Shown here piece after piece: positions 9,450 through 18,675 of a stretch of 61,594 bases of DNA. The notes under the pieces are model-generated. The model did no database searches. It worked only from the letters and a program-made list of their open reading frames with translations, and was not told the origin of the DNA. Location of the stretch: IMG/VR virus record IMGVR_UViG_3300021335_001614, positions 1 through 61,594 of that record; one strand, written 5' to 3'. Every line of letters begins with the position of its first letter. The first letter of the stretch is position 1. This stretch comes from a virus. The translations under genes were made by a program, and so were the position numbers.

Positions 9450-12400
9450 TTAAGTTTTTTCTGTTCCTTGTAGTATATAATTGTATATACCATTTGGGCT
9501 CTTTACAGTTATCATTAAACGGCCTTCGTCGGAAATTCGCATAACCTTGTTACCGTCTAACAATTGAATGGCTAAAATTTGAGGCACGTTGTACGTCCAA
9601 CGTTTATCTAAGTAGCTAACAGGCATCAGGTACGAATCTCGTTCATTTATAAATATTTTAACTTGATTTTCTGCTCCTGTCAAGATCGGATTGTTTTTTA
9701 TGCTGTTAATTAAATCTTGGCGTATTTCGAAAGCGTACACATATTTTTTATCTAATTCTGTAAGCGATACTGGTCGCCTTAGATCAAAACCTCTTACTAC
9801 ATTCTGATCAGAATATTGCGGAGTTACTGGAGGCAATGCTGGCGGTACTGAAATATTGCCAGCCATGTGTGTATGACGTGGGCAATAGTAATAATATGTG
9901 TTATTTTCTTCTACAGTCCAATTTACAGTGGCAGTACCATTTCCGTATGATCCTGGTGCCGGGTATCTTGTCTTCTTTTCTAGTTTAGTTTTTATCCAAA
10001 AAGGATGAACAACAGGCGAATCTACAATAAATTGGACTTTATCTCCTACATCAAATGTTAAAGATGGCATTATTTCTAAGTTAAAAGTACCATTTTTATC
10101 TTCACCTGTCATGACAAAGTTTTCCTGGTCAACAGTCACAGTAATTATGTAGTCTGGTGTAAATCCAGGTGACCATGCATTTCTTCCATAAATGTAATCA
10201 TTTTCTTCATAATAGTATGGAGCCCATAAAGTTGAATCCTGTGGGAAAGGTAAGTTTACGTCATTAAAAATATGTTCATAGGGAAGTTCATTTGGAATAG
10301 GATCTAAATCTGGATGATATAAATTTTGCCGTGTATATATGACAGGCGGTTTGCCTATGCTTGATAAGTTTTGTGCAGAATAACTGCTGAATACAAATCC
10401 ATTTCCTGTGTCGTGTCGTATAAAAAATTCATTAGGTGTGTCATAGAACTTTAGTACCTCGCCGTCTAAAGTATCTGTAATTTGTAATCTTCGGTTATTT
10501 AATATATTTTTAATAAAATACTGTTGATTAGTAGATAACGTTGCCGCAGTAACTGCGGTAGGATCATTATAAGATTCAAATTGTATTGGCATATTCAATC
10601 TGAACCAACCTGTATCGTCAACTTCTAATTCATTTGCTTCATGGTAGATGAAAAATTCAAAATTGCTATATGGCACAGGTTTAACAGGACCACCTATAGT
10701 TTCGCTTATAGTGAATTCTAATCTTACAAAATCCATTTTCATTTCAAATTCAAAATTGCTGTATGGTAATAGCAACTGTTCACCGTCTGGTTCTGCTGAC
10801 AGTGTAAAAAATCCGTCTTTATATACGTCTTTTATATAATATTTTTTAAAAGGATCAGGTGTAACAGGATCTTCTAGTTCGGCTTCTACTAATGCGCCAG
10901 TAGAGTCTGGTAAATTTGAAAAGTAAACTTCAAGTCCTGGATATAAAACATCTATAAATTCTTTGTCAGCAGGCACATCTAACGATAAAATTCCGTCACT
11001 ATCTATACCAGTGACTAAAAATGATTCTTCTCCATCATAAAACTTTGTTATTTCTTTTACATAATACGTTTGTAAAGGATCTAGTTCTGCTTGTAATAAT
11101 GCATCAGTAGAATCAGGGGGATTCCTAAATTTAACAGGCATGTTAGGTTCTAAGTATTTCCATAATTCTTTTCCATCAGTTTGTGCATATGAAGAATTAA
11201 AATCAAAAATTTGATAGATATTTAGGTCAACGGTCAAAAATAGTTCAAAATTTGTAAACGGTAATATATGAGCAGGTCCCCCTACTGAGTCAGAGAAAGT
11301 GAACCTTTCGCAATCTAATATTTCTTTCACATAGTATGTAGAAGTTGGATCTAATCCAGCAGCTACTACAGCATCTGCACTATCTGGAGGACTACTGAAC
11401 CGTATAGGATTGTTTACTTTTAAAATAGAAGTATCTTCTATAGTAATAATGTCATTTTCCTCATCAAGGAATGGTCCTATAAAATAGTTTCTATAAGGCA
11501 CTTGCCTATATATAGTATTAGTGTATTCAGCAAATGTTCTTGTTATAGTTTTGAATTCATCAATAATTCTAGGAATATATGTTCCTTTTATGTTTTGTTC
11601 CCAGGTTATCTTACCAAAATTAGGATTATCTTCACCAAAATAAAATTCTAAATCATGTTCAGCAAATACATTTGATGCGGTTACGATCCTTGCTAAAAAA
11701 TCAAAATTTGAATAAGGAAGTAATAATTGATTGCCGTTCAAAGTATCTGAGATAGTGAAAGATCCGTTGCTGAATGATGTAAGAACATAATAAATGGTAT
11801 TTGGTAATAATCCAACACCTGACAATGCATTTGATGAATCGCTAGGATTGCTAAAAATTAATTTTGTACCAGGAGATACTATTAATGTATCACTTAACAA
11901 TCTACTATTATTGTCAATGCCAGAGATAATATTTGTATTTTTATTATTAGTGTATAAATCAAATGTTACGTAATCTACATACGCAAGCGCCATTAGATTA
12001 AATCTAGATTTTTGTAATTCAGTAAGATTAAGGCTAAAGTTCCAAAGACTATTTTTAAAGTCGATCATTTCATGTTGTGACGGGACGACGGTTCTATCTA
12101 TTAACTGCCATTCATCTTTAAATGTAGGATTGTCAAAATTTAATTTTGTACTAACAAATTCATTGTTTTCGTCTACATTGGTAACAATGATATTATTGTC
12201 AGTTGGATATTCTTGTAAATTTTCTAAATAATTGAATAGTTTGTAAAGATCAACCATGCCAAACTCAGCATTAAAATCAGATATTTTTTCATCTGTTCTA
12301 GCATCTAGATATACTACTTTATCTTCAGTGACACCTTCTATAAAAGTTTGATCTTGGATTATTTCGAAGCTTGTTGTTATTGCATTAGAAAAATGCAAAA

Positions 12401-12977
12401 AATTATAGTGAGAATCTTTTACGGTATTAGGTAAGTGTTGGGATGAGCTAATTCGAATTTTGTTGTCTTCTAGTATTTCATATACAAAATATTTTGTTAA
12501 TAGTTGTAACCCTGCTAAAGATACTTTATTTCCATAGATAGGAAATTCTTCAAAGACTAGACGCATACCTATATCTAACCAACTTGTATCTTTTATTATC
12601 AGATAACTACGATCAAATTTTATATTAAAGCTTCCTGTAGGTGTAGTTAAAGGTAATACTTCTCCAGGAAGTTCGGTTTCGCCTATACTGAATTTTACGC
12701 AGGTTGTATCTCCTACAATATTTTTAACATAATAATATTTTGCAGGATTTATTTCTGTAGATATACCTTCAAATCTAACTTTCATTTTAGATTCTAACCA
12801 CGGCACATTATTAGTTGTTGTTACAAGTTGATTATTTTCAACATCTACTCTTGTAATTGTACCTGTTAAATCAGGTATTATTTCAACAACCTCACTTTTA
12901 ATATGATATAGTTTTAAAAAATGAAATAATGTATTGTTATAAGTATATTCTAATATTTCTTGTAGTGTTGCTCTCAT
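9450..12977 (-). CDS. giant clamp-like protein with virion-type repeats and a cupredoxin-like insert, 1175 aa
   Basis: Parts of this protein parallel the adjacent 243-residue clamp. The N-terminus MRATLQEILEYTYNNTLFHF resembles its first helix; DFNAEFGMVDLYKL (234-247) matches EFDGIFGMGNLDKL; IDFKNSLWNFSL (305-316) matches VRFKGAQWGVEF; and the end, YNVPQILAIQLL, MRISDEGRLMITV (1146-1158) and YNYIL (1165-1169), matches the clamp C-terminus. Between them are at least five repeats of the form PDSxxALxxAxLDPxxTYYVKEI...LPYSNFEFF (for example 530-553 and 620-643), known from marine phage tail proteins. Residues about 957-1045 form a cupredoxin-like domain with His991, Cys1032, His1035 and Met1038. 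It may be a clamp paralogue with domains inserted in loops, or a virion protein on a clamp fold. A GTTAAATA box precedes it at 13005. Confidence 0.7.
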   Translation of the reverse strand: MRATLQEILEYTYNNTLFHFLKLYHIKSEVVEIIPDLTGTITRVDVENNQLVTTTNNVPWLESKMKVRFEGISTEINPAKYYYVKNIVGDTTCVKFSIGETELPGEVLPLTTPTGSFNIKFDRSYLIIKDTSWLDIGMRLVFEEFPIYGNKVSLAGLQLLTKYFVYEILEDNKIRISSSQHLPNTVKDSHYNFLHFSNAITTSFEIIQDQTFIEGVTEDKVVYLDARTDEKISDFNAEFGMVDLYKLFNYLENLQEYPTDNNIIVTNVDENNEFVSTKLNFDNPTFKDEWQLIDRTVVPSQHEMIDFKNSLWNFSLNLTELQKSRFNLMALAYVDYVTFDLYTNNKNTNIISGIDNNSRLLSDTLIVSPGTKLIFSNPSDSSNALSGVGLLPNTIYYVLTSFSNGSFTISDTLNGNQLLLPYSNFDFLARIVTASNVFAEHDLEFYFGEDNPNFGKITWEQNIKGTYIPRIIDEFKTITRTFAEYTNTIYRQVPYRNYFIGPFLDEENDIITIEDTSILKVNNPIRFSSPPDSADAVVAAGLDPTSTYYVKEILDCERFTFSDSVGGPAHILPFTNFELFLTVDLNIYQIFDFNSSYAQTDGKELWKYLEPNMPVKFRNPPDSTDALLQAELDPLQTYYVKEITKFYDGEESFLVTGIDSDGILSLDVPADKEFIDVLYPGLEVYFSNLPDSTGALVEAELEDPVTPDPFKKYYIKDVYKDGFFTLSAEPDGEQLLLPYSNFEFEMKMDFVRLEFTISETIGGPVKPVPYSNFEFFIYHEANELEVDDTGWFRLNMPIQFESYNDPTAVTAATLSTNQQYFIKNILNNRRLQITDTLDGEVLKFYDTPNEFFIRHDTGNGFVFSSYSAQNLSSIGKPPVIYTRQNLYHPDLDPIPNELPYEHIFNDVNLPFPQDSTLWAPYYYEENDYIYGRNAWSPGFTPDYIITVTVDQENFVMTGEDKNGTFNLEIMPSLTFDVGDKVQFIVDSPVVHPFWIKTKLEKKTRYPAPGSYGNGTATVNWTVEENNTYYYYCPRHTHMAGNISVPPALPPVTPQYSDQNVVRGFDLRRPVSLTELDKKYVYAFEIRQDLINSIKNNPILTGAENQVKIFINERDSYLMPVSYLDKRWTYNVPQILAIQLLDGNKVMRISDEGRLMITVKSPNGIYNYILQGTEKT

Positions 12978-13004
12978 TTTAGCTCCAGGTCATTATATAC
13001 ATAG

Positions 13005-13012
13005 TATTTAAC
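13005..13012 (-). promoter_or_regulatory. late promoter box GTTAAATA
   Basis: A six-of-eight match to the T4 late box, continuing CTATGTA exactly as at 26263. It lies 28 bases before the ATG of the 1175-residue clamp-like gene, with CTGGAG as ribosome site. Late expression of this gene would favour a virion role. Confidence 0.45.
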
Positions 13013-13029
13013 TAAATTTAAATGACTGG

Positions 13030-13584
13030 TTATGCAGCATCGTCAAATGTTTTAGGCAAGTTGTTTATAATTATTTCAATCTTGTTGTCGTCGTCTTTTA
13101 ATTTTATAGATATGTTTTGATGTTCTTCTAAGATCGCTTTGTGTTCTATTCCGTCTTGTTTAATAGTAATTTCTTTAGCTTGAGACATTTTGTTAAGTTC
13201 AATACCACCGAATATTGCATTATGTAAATCCATATAACCACAATCCATGCCAACACCATACATGCTCATATCAAATCCAAATACTTGATATAGGACGTAT
13301 CTATAGCTTCCGTTTTTCTCATAGTCACCTTTGTGTATACGTTTACATACAGCATAAAAAGCTTTTTCTCTTTCTTCTTCAGAAAGCTTGTCCCACCATT
13401 CGTTATTGTCAGCTTCGTATTGTTCAGTGGCTTCTTTGTAGGCTTTTTGTGCTGCTATAAATTCTGGAGAGTTAATACTATCTAATAATCTTTTCTTTTT
13501 AAGTTCAACTGCATGCCCATTATAGGACTCTTCCCAGTTAGAGGCTATTTCTTTTAATTTTTCTGGAGTTTCTTCTTTAGTCAT
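13030..13584 (-). CDS. hypothetical protein between gp43 and the clamp genes, 184 aa
   Basis: Not assigned. The N-terminal 80 residues are highly charged and helical, possibly coiled coil, with NEWWDKLSEEEREKAFYAV at 60-78. The centre has KGDYEKNGSYRYVLYQVFGF and GMDCGYMDLHNAIFGG. The last 50 residues are strands rich in Asp, Ile and Asn. The stop lies 52 bases before the 1175-residue gene and the start 3 bases from the gp43 stop, so it is cotranscribed with the polymerase. A replication accessory role is guessed from position only. Confidence 0.7.
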   Translation of the reverse strand: MTKEETPEKLKEIASNWEESYNGHAVELKKKRLLDSINSPEFIAAQKAYKEATEQYEADNNEWWDKLSEEEREKAFYAVCKRIHKGDYEKNGSYRYVLYQVFGFDMSMYGVGMDCGYMDLHNAIFGGIELNKMSQAKEITIKQDGIEHKAILEEHQNISIKLKDDDNKIEIIINNLPKTFDDAA

Positions 13585-13587
13585 TAT

Positions 13588-16257
13588 TTAATCCCACTCA
13601 AAAAAGCTGTTGAAAGTATTTTCTTGTTTTGTTTCATCTAGATTATAATTTAAAACACCGATTAGATTATCTAATTTTTTATCAATAATTGCTTCTTCCA
13701 TTGCGTCACTATCAAATGGAAGTTCTTTAAACCAATCAGGTAATCTAAGTTCATCTACAGGATATGCAACACTTGTATAACCTATTGGATTAGGCTTTAA
13801 TTTACAAACTATAACTTTCATTCCGTCAACAATATCCATACTATATCTATCGTTATTAATATGTTTTAAAGAATTCCAATTTAAACTTGCTCTTACGTGA
13901 CCTGGAAGATTAGCTTTCCCTTTAGATTCTTCTAGTCTTTGATAGTGTCCTATCTTATTAGCACGTTTAGGAGATCCTTTTTCCCAACCTGGTCTATCTT
14001 TAAATTCTTTTCTAAAGTCAGTAATTCTTTGAATAATTTCTTCTTCTGGTGTTTCTTTTAAAACCATCATTAATATTTCCATCAAAAATTCCTGCATAAA
14101 AACCGGAGTGTCAGATCTTCGAAGATCTAAGCCCATTGCTTTTACTTTACCTGGCTTACCGTCTATATCTTTACGTTCACCTTCTAAGTCATATACTAAA
14201 GCAGCATATCTTTTTTTCGTAATATATAATCCCGATTCTGCAACAATTTCTCTACCTGCTGCAATTACTGCAGATCTGCTAGCTGGACAATGGAATGCAT
14301 TTAACATAAAGTCTTTAAAGGTAGTATTAGCTTCTTCTGCTACTTGATCATATAGTGTAATCACTGCTTCTTTTGACCAAGGAATGCTTCCATTGTCTAT
14401 TTCTGTTTTTAATACAGGATATGCACTAAAGTAAACTGAATCTGTATCGCCATATATTACGGCCTTGCCAACGTGATTGTAATCACCAGTTATAACTTTA
14501 TTAACTTCTGCGCTCATATGCTTTACAATTTGCCTGCCAGTTAGCGTAGTTGATTGTCCTATACGCTTATCAAAAAATCTACATCCTGGATTTAAAATTG
14601 CACCGTATAATGAATTTAGATTAATTTTCTTTACAAGTTGCCGTTTGTCCCAAAAAGCAATTTCTAGCGGATTACCTGCTTCGATAGCTTTCTTTTTCAT
14701 TGCTTGTAGTTCTTTACGCTCTGCATACCAACGTTTTAATATTCCTGGAATTACTCCTTCAAATTCAGTTGTGAATATTGTACCATTCGCACTTAACATC
14801 CAAGGCATTCCGCTATCAAATACCAGCTTGTAAACTTCGGCTCCACTTAGTGTTTCAGATCTTCCATCCTCGAAATCTAAAGTTAGTACAACATCTTTAC
14901 GTTGATCGATCACTGCTTGATATTCTTCTGTACCAAAGCGGCCTTCCCAAGCACCTGCAAATGATTTTTTTTCTAGCGTAATTGCTTCATGAATAATGCT
15001 GTCTGTCATTTCAGGACGTAATTGTCCAATGATTGTTTCAGGTGCCATGTTTAATGCACGAATAACACTTGGATATAGACTGTTTAAATCCATACTACCT
15101 ATCCATTTGTGTACACCTTTTTTTGGAAATGCAACATAAGCACCTGCAGCCGCTGTATTTTCGTCATCTCTCTTAGGGCGATTAGGTACACGCATGCCTC
15201 TTTCGTGTGCTTCGTTAATAATCGCTTGTTCTGTAACTGCTACAGCACCCATTGTGGTTTGTAGCAATACAGTATTTGCATGGGCAAGTTCGTTGCTTAG
15301 ATCAATAAATTTTAGTTTTTTGTCTAATTTATCTAGCAGTGCAACGTCTTGTCTGTTGTATTCAATAAATGTTTTAAAATCGTTATTGTATAACTGGTCA
15401 AGTGTACCTTCGTAAACAGTTTTACGCTCACCTACTTCCATTTCGCCAATTGCATCTAGTCTATAGCTATGTCGTTCTTCGTATGTGTACTTCCTATATA
15501 GTTCAAGACTGTCTAAATGTACACGGCCAACAAGATCAAACGTTTCGGCTTTTTTGCCAAACTTTTCATATTCTCTTTTCTTAGGCAATTGCTTCCACAA
15601 GCAAAAGCGTCTAGTATCATCTTTACTTAAAATCCTACTTACACGATTTACAGTGTAGGGAATATCATAACCTTCTGAATTCCAACCGCTTAAGACATCG
15701 GCATCTTCTATAAGATCTAGGAACGTTTCAAGCATGTCTCCTTCGTCGGTGAACAATAAAACTTCCTCACCCCATTGTGCTACTTCATGCTTTGCTTGAT
15801 CTAATGAAAGTGTTTTAGGAGGAAGGGCTAATGTAATAAGAACATCTAACCATTGTAGATTTACAGTAATTGCAGTAATTGGCATGAAAGGATCTGCAGG
15901 ATCAGCAAATCCTCTATCAGGATCAAAGTCTGTTTCAATGTCAAAAAATGCAATATTTAATTTTGGTGCATCTTGATTTAAATAATTTTCACTTAGACAT
16001 TGGAAAATAGGATTTACATCACTTTCAAATAAAGTTTTGTCTCTATTAATTGCTATTTCTTTACGAAAATCTTTTGTGTTTTTACAGATAATTTTTGAGA
16101 GGGGATCTCCGTAAATACTTAAATGTTTTCCCTTAGGATCTTTGTAATAAAAAATATATTTTACTGGATGTTCTACAAATTTCCTCTTACCTTCATGTCT
16201 TTCTACGACACGAATAAGGTCTTCATTTCTATCAAATATAGCGTCAACGTAACTCAT
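13588..16257 (-). CDS. 43: family B DNA polymerase, gp43-like
   Basis: The replicative polymerase, 889 residues, as in T4-like phages. The exonuclease domain has FFDIETD (105-111, Exo I), WNSEGYDIPY (192-201, Exo II) and YNRQD (300-304, Exo III). The polymerase domain has MDLNSLYPS (389-397, motif A), KKINLNSLYG (motif B) and YGDTDS (about 601-606, motif C). The C-terminus NTFNSFFEWD is aromatic like the clamp-binding tail of T4 gp43. The clamp-like genes lie directly downstream. A GATAAATA box at 16318-16325, 60 bases upstream, may add a late promoter besides read-through from the sigma-70 promoter at 18009. Confidence 0.96.
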   Translation of the reverse strand: MSYVDAIFDRNEDLIRVVERHEGKRKFVEHPVKYIFYYKDPKGKHLSIYGDPLSKIICKNTKDFRKEIAINRDKTLFESDVNPIFQCLSENYLNQDAPKLNIAFFDIETDFDPDRGFADPADPFMPITAITVNLQWLDVLITLALPPKTLSLDQAKHEVAQWGEEVLLFTDEGDMLETFLDLIEDADVLSGWNSEGYDIPYTVNRVSRILSKDDTRRFCLWKQLPKKREYEKFGKKAETFDLVGRVHLDSLELYRKYTYEERHSYRLDAIGEMEVGERKTVYEGTLDQLYNNDFKTFIEYNRQDVALLDKLDKKLKFIDLSNELAHANTVLLQTTMGAVAVTEQAIINEAHERGMRVPNRPKRDDENTAAAGAYVAFPKKGVHKWIGSMDLNSLYPSVIRALNMAPETIIGQLRPEMTDSIIHEAITLEKKSFAGAWEGRFGTEEYQAVIDQRKDVVLTLDFEDGRSETLSGAEVYKLVFDSGMPWMLSANGTIFTTEFEGVIPGILKRWYAERKELQAMKKKAIEAGNPLEIAFWDKRQLVKKINLNSLYGAILNPGCRFFDKRIGQSTTLTGRQIVKHMSAEVNKVITGDYNHVGKAVIYGDTDSVYFSAYPVLKTEIDNGSIPWSKEAVITLYDQVAEEANTTFKDFMLNAFHCPASRSAVIAAGREIVAESGLYITKKRYAALVYDLEGERKDIDGKPGKVKAMGLDLRRSDTPVFMQEFLMEILMMVLKETPEEEIIQRITDFRKEFKDRPGWEKGSPKRANKIGHYQRLEESKGKANLPGHVRASLNWNSLKHINNDRYSMDIVDGMKVIVCKLKPNPIGYTSVAYPVDELRLPDWFKELPFDSDAMEEAIIDKKLDNLIGVLNYNLDETKQENTFNSFFEWD

Positions 16258-16317
16258 TTATTCTTTCTCGTTATTTTTTGGCTAACGTACCGTCTACATG
16301 CTTAATGCGTAAAAGTT

Positions 16318-16325
16318 TATTTATC
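16318..16325 (-). promoter_or_regulatory. late-type box GATAAATA upstream of gp43
   Basis: A seven-of-eight match to the T4 late box at the end of the 95-residue membrane gene, 60 bases before the gp43 ATG. It may give late expression of the polymerase block; chance occurrence in AT-rich DNA is possible. Confidence 0.35.
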
Positions 16326-16611
16326 AATACCATCCCATTGCTCTGCCAAAACCAAAAATATGCAAAAATGCAAAATAAATAGTCATTACCAAAGGCCAAC
16401 CTACTCCTCTCCTTATAAATGCAACAATACTAAAAACTGCACCAGTGAAACTTACAGGATAAATTAAATGCATAGGAGGATGTTGTGCAGTTAAAGATAT
16501 CCACGTCATGCTTGTAAAAACACAAATACTAGCAATTGTTTCAAAATAGAATGCAGTCCTATCGCTAGTATAACTTCTTATCCAAAATTCTTTAATTTTA
16601 TTCCATAGCAT
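16324..16611 (-). CDS. three-helix membrane protein, 95 aa
   Basis: Three hydrophobic stretches (about 24-42, 47-65 and 72-90) with IRRG in the second turn and FGFGRAMGW at the end. It is a paralogue of the 92-residue protein at 59392-59670: both have a basic N-terminus, an F-x-E in helix 1, a Pro-rich turn and IRR between helices 2 and 3. Similar small membrane proteins are common in T4-like cyanophages; the function is unknown. It overlaps the radical SAM stop by 14 bases. Confidence 0.7.
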   Translation of the reverse strand: MLWNKIKEFWIRSYTSDRTAFYFETIASICVFTSMTWISLTAQHPPMHLIYPVSFTGAVFSIVAFIRRGVGWPLVMTIYFAFLHIFGFGRAMGWY

Positions 16612-17716
16612 TTTCTTTAGTTCTTTCTACAAATAAATCATCAACTGATCTTTGTTTATTTTGTTTTATTCCACATTCTAACCAACATTTTTTTATTGTC
16701 TTTTTCTTCCAGCTTTTGTGGAAAATATCTAAAACTTTATTATTGTTTAGTATACTTTCTAAACTATAATAGTGTAAGTTATTATTGTTTCCTATTTTCT
16801 TTTTTATCTCTTTAACTTCTGATATAACAGATGTAAATGGTAATGTGTTTGCACTACCGCCTACAAAACAACATGGATATATACTGCCTGTATGATCAAT
16901 ATAAATTTCAACCATTTTTTGATCATGCATTGGCGGTGGTAATGTTCTAAAAGAGTTACAATCTATATAACCATCTTCTAAAGTGTTTTCTGGTAATGGT
17001 GCAACATATTCAGTAGTACATGGTGTATATGAAATAATAGGAAAGCCAGTATAATGCAAGATGTTATATACTTTTTTAAAATCTTTGTTGTAAACTGGCA
17101 TAGCATATTCTTCAACACCAAATGGATTTTTAAGCCTAAATTCTACATTTAAGCTTTTTGCTAATGCTTTAGCTTCGTCTATCTGATGATTATTATAGTA
17201 AAATCTTAGATAATCCCATGCTGTTTTTGCACCGGTTTTAGCAAAAGATTTTAAATTAGAAAAGGCTTTTTCCCACTTTACGTTTCTCCTGTATATATGG
17301 TTAGTATCACTTAGTCCGTCTAGAGAAAAAACGACTTCTCTATTTACACCGTCTTTTTTGCTTGCGGTATATAAGATTTCTCCTAAGGTTTTATAAAATC
17401 TTTCATTTCTAATACCTCCATTTGTATTAATTTGAATCGATCCAGGGCTATACTCACACACATAAGCAACAATATCAAGTAAATCTTTGCAAGTCATTGG
17501 ATCACCGTGTGTTCCACAAAAAATCCAATTCTTAATTTTTTTTAAAATAAATGGGCTTAACCAAGATTGAAAATCTTCAAAACTTATATCCTGCTGTACA
17601 AGATCTTTATTTACATTAGGTGAATTGAAAATAAATCTTGGACAGCCAGGACAGGCTGCATTGCATTTACTGCTTAATTCAAAATGGATTGCATTAAAAT
17701 TTTCGAAAGTCCACAT
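16598..17716 (-). CDS. radical SAM/SPASM-domain protein
   Basis: The radical SAM motif CNAACPGC at residues 18-25 binds the catalytic [4Fe-4S] cluster. GTHGDP matches the SAM-binding GGEP-like motif, and VVFSLDGLSDTNH is a typical core strand. The C-terminal half has cysteines (YPCCFVGG and CWLECG) consistent with a SPASM domain holding auxiliary clusters. SPASM enzymes often modify peptides or mature other enzymes; the substrate here is unknown. It is not QueE, which is shorter and lacks SPASM. Electrons could come from the ferredoxin and clusters from the A-type carrier encoded in this window. Confidence 0.82.
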   Translation of the reverse strand: MWTFENFNAIHFELSSKCNAACPGCPRFIFNSPNVNKDLVQQDISFEDFQSWLSPFILKKIKNWIFCGTHGDPMTCKDLLDIVAYVCEYSPGSIQINTNGGIRNERFYKTLGEILYTASKKDGVNREVVFSLDGLSDTNHIYRRNVKWEKAFSNLKSFAKTGAKTAWDYLRFYYNNHQIDEAKALAKSLNVEFRLKNPFGVEEYAMPVYNKDFKKVYNILHYTGFPIISYTPCTTEYVAPLPENTLEDGYIDCNSFRTLPPPMHDQKMVEIYIDHTGSIYPCCFVGGSANTLPFTSVISEVKEIKKKIGNNNNLHYYSLESILNNNKVLDIFHKSWKKKTIKKCWLECGIKQNKQRSVDDLFVERTKENAME

Positions 17717-17727
17717 AAAATTTTATT

Positions 17728-17988
17728 TTAATGATCTTTACCTACAGTAGCTACGAGCGTTTCTAAATCTTCAAATTCGTCTGCAACACGATGCCAATCT
17801 GCTTTATGTGCAATCTTAATCGCTTTGTTTATTAAACTTGGTTTTACATTAAGTTCTTCTGCAACAGCTTTTACTGTATCTTTTAATCCTTCTTGTAAAT
17901 CTTGAATTTCTTGTAACACTGTACAACCCTCGTTGACTAGTCTTTCTAGCTTTGCTTTTTCGTCAATACCATAGACTCTATCGCTCAT
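17728..17988 (-). CDS. dsbA: DsbA-like double-stranded DNA-binding protein
   Basis: An 86-residue helical protein resembling T4 DsbA, which binds dsDNA near late promoters and aids late transcription. The order is similar: an N-terminal acidic helix, a central helix (LQEGLKDTVKAVAEELNVKP) corresponding to the IRxRAKDELGVDGK region, then SLINKAIKIAHKADWHRV and an acidic tail. It is the first gene after a near-perfect sigma-70 promoter (18009-18037), with AAGGAG upstream of the ATG, and so is expressed early together with the downstream radical SAM and gp43 genes. Confidence 0.65.
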   Translation of the reverse strand: MSDRVYGIDEKAKLERLVNEGCTVLQEIQDLQEGLKDTVKAVAEELNVKPSLINKAIKIAHKADWHRVADEFEDLETLVATVGKDH

Positions 17989-18008
17989 ATTTCTCCTTTA
18001 AATAATTA

Positions 18009-18037
18009 ATTATAGTGGTTAAAATCTTATTTGTCAA
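18009..18037 (-). promoter_or_regulatory. sigma-70 promoter before dsbA
   Basis: On the minus strand TTGACA (18032-18037) and TATAAT (18009-18014) are separated by exactly 17 bases. Both hexamers are perfect consensus. The promoter would be read by unmodified host RNA polymerase and start the dsbA, radical SAM, gp43 and clamp block early in infection. Confidence 0.85.
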
Positions 18038-18039
18038 TA

Positions 18040-18675
18040 TTATTCTGATTTCCAGTAGTACTCATCTGTGTCGCCAAGTCTATATGTGTAACCATTTTCT
18101 ACTTGATAGAATTGAGTGCTTACTTTGAAATCAGGATTTTTAGGTTGCTTTGGGGTTAAGCTATTATCATATACACGCATCCTATTGTTCGGATAGGCTG
18201 CATACTGTCCGTTATCTAGTTCTAATATATTAAAACTTTTATGTTCTTCGGGTATTTCACTAGTGCTGTAATCTATTTCGTCAGCATTTTCATGGTAATT
18301 ATCTAGTGTTAATACATAAGTACCTTTTAATACCTTATGACTACGTGTAAATATTTCAAAATCCATGCTGCCTATAAATTGTTTATATATAGCAGTTACG
18401 CCATAATCCATTGCATTCCAAAATTGTAGGTCTTGCAAAGGTAAATCAGGTTCTGGTTTTTTAGGTTCGCTTACAAAAGCACTGATAGGAAGTTTGTCGT
18501 AAAGTGCGGCATATTCGGGGAGATAAGTTTCAAAGTAAAAAGCTCTACCAGGTATACTTTTTACAGTTACCCAGTGTCCTTCTACAAATTCGCCATGTCC
18601 GCTTTTATGATCCATTAAGTATTCTTTACGGACATAGACTTTTGTGTTAGGTAAGTTTGCTAATAATGCACTCAT
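18040..18675 (-). CDS. hypothetical protein, 211 aa
   Basis: Not assigned. It is soluble, rich in Tyr, Pro and Asp, with no membrane segment. Visible segments are TKVYVRKEYLMDH, GEFVEGHWVTVKSIPGRAFY, FWNAMDYGVTAIYKQFIGS and NNRMRVYDNSLTPKQPKNPD. The C-terminus is probably beta-rich. It starts in the stop region of the 159-residue gene (4-base overlap), so it is the last gene of the block that runs from about 21 kb down. The early promoter for dsbA begins right behind its stop, so the two blocks are separately controlled. Confidence 0.7.
   Translation of the reverse strand: MSALLANLPNTKVYVRKEYLMDHKSGHGEFVEGHWVTVKSIPGRAFYFETYLPEYAALYDKLPISAFVSEPKKPEPDLPLQDLQFWNAMDYGVTAIYKQFIGSMDFEIFTRSHKVLKGTYVLTLDNYHENADEIDYSTSEIPEEHKSFNILELDNGQYAAYPNNRMRVYDNSLTPKQPKNPDFKVSTQFYQVENGYTYRLGDTDEYYWKSE

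Noticed and set aside
16598-17716. QueE (7-carboxy-7-deazaguanine synthase)
   Set aside because: CxxxCxxC is present, but the protein is too long and has SPASM-type C-terminal cysteines, and it is not beside the QueD-like gene.
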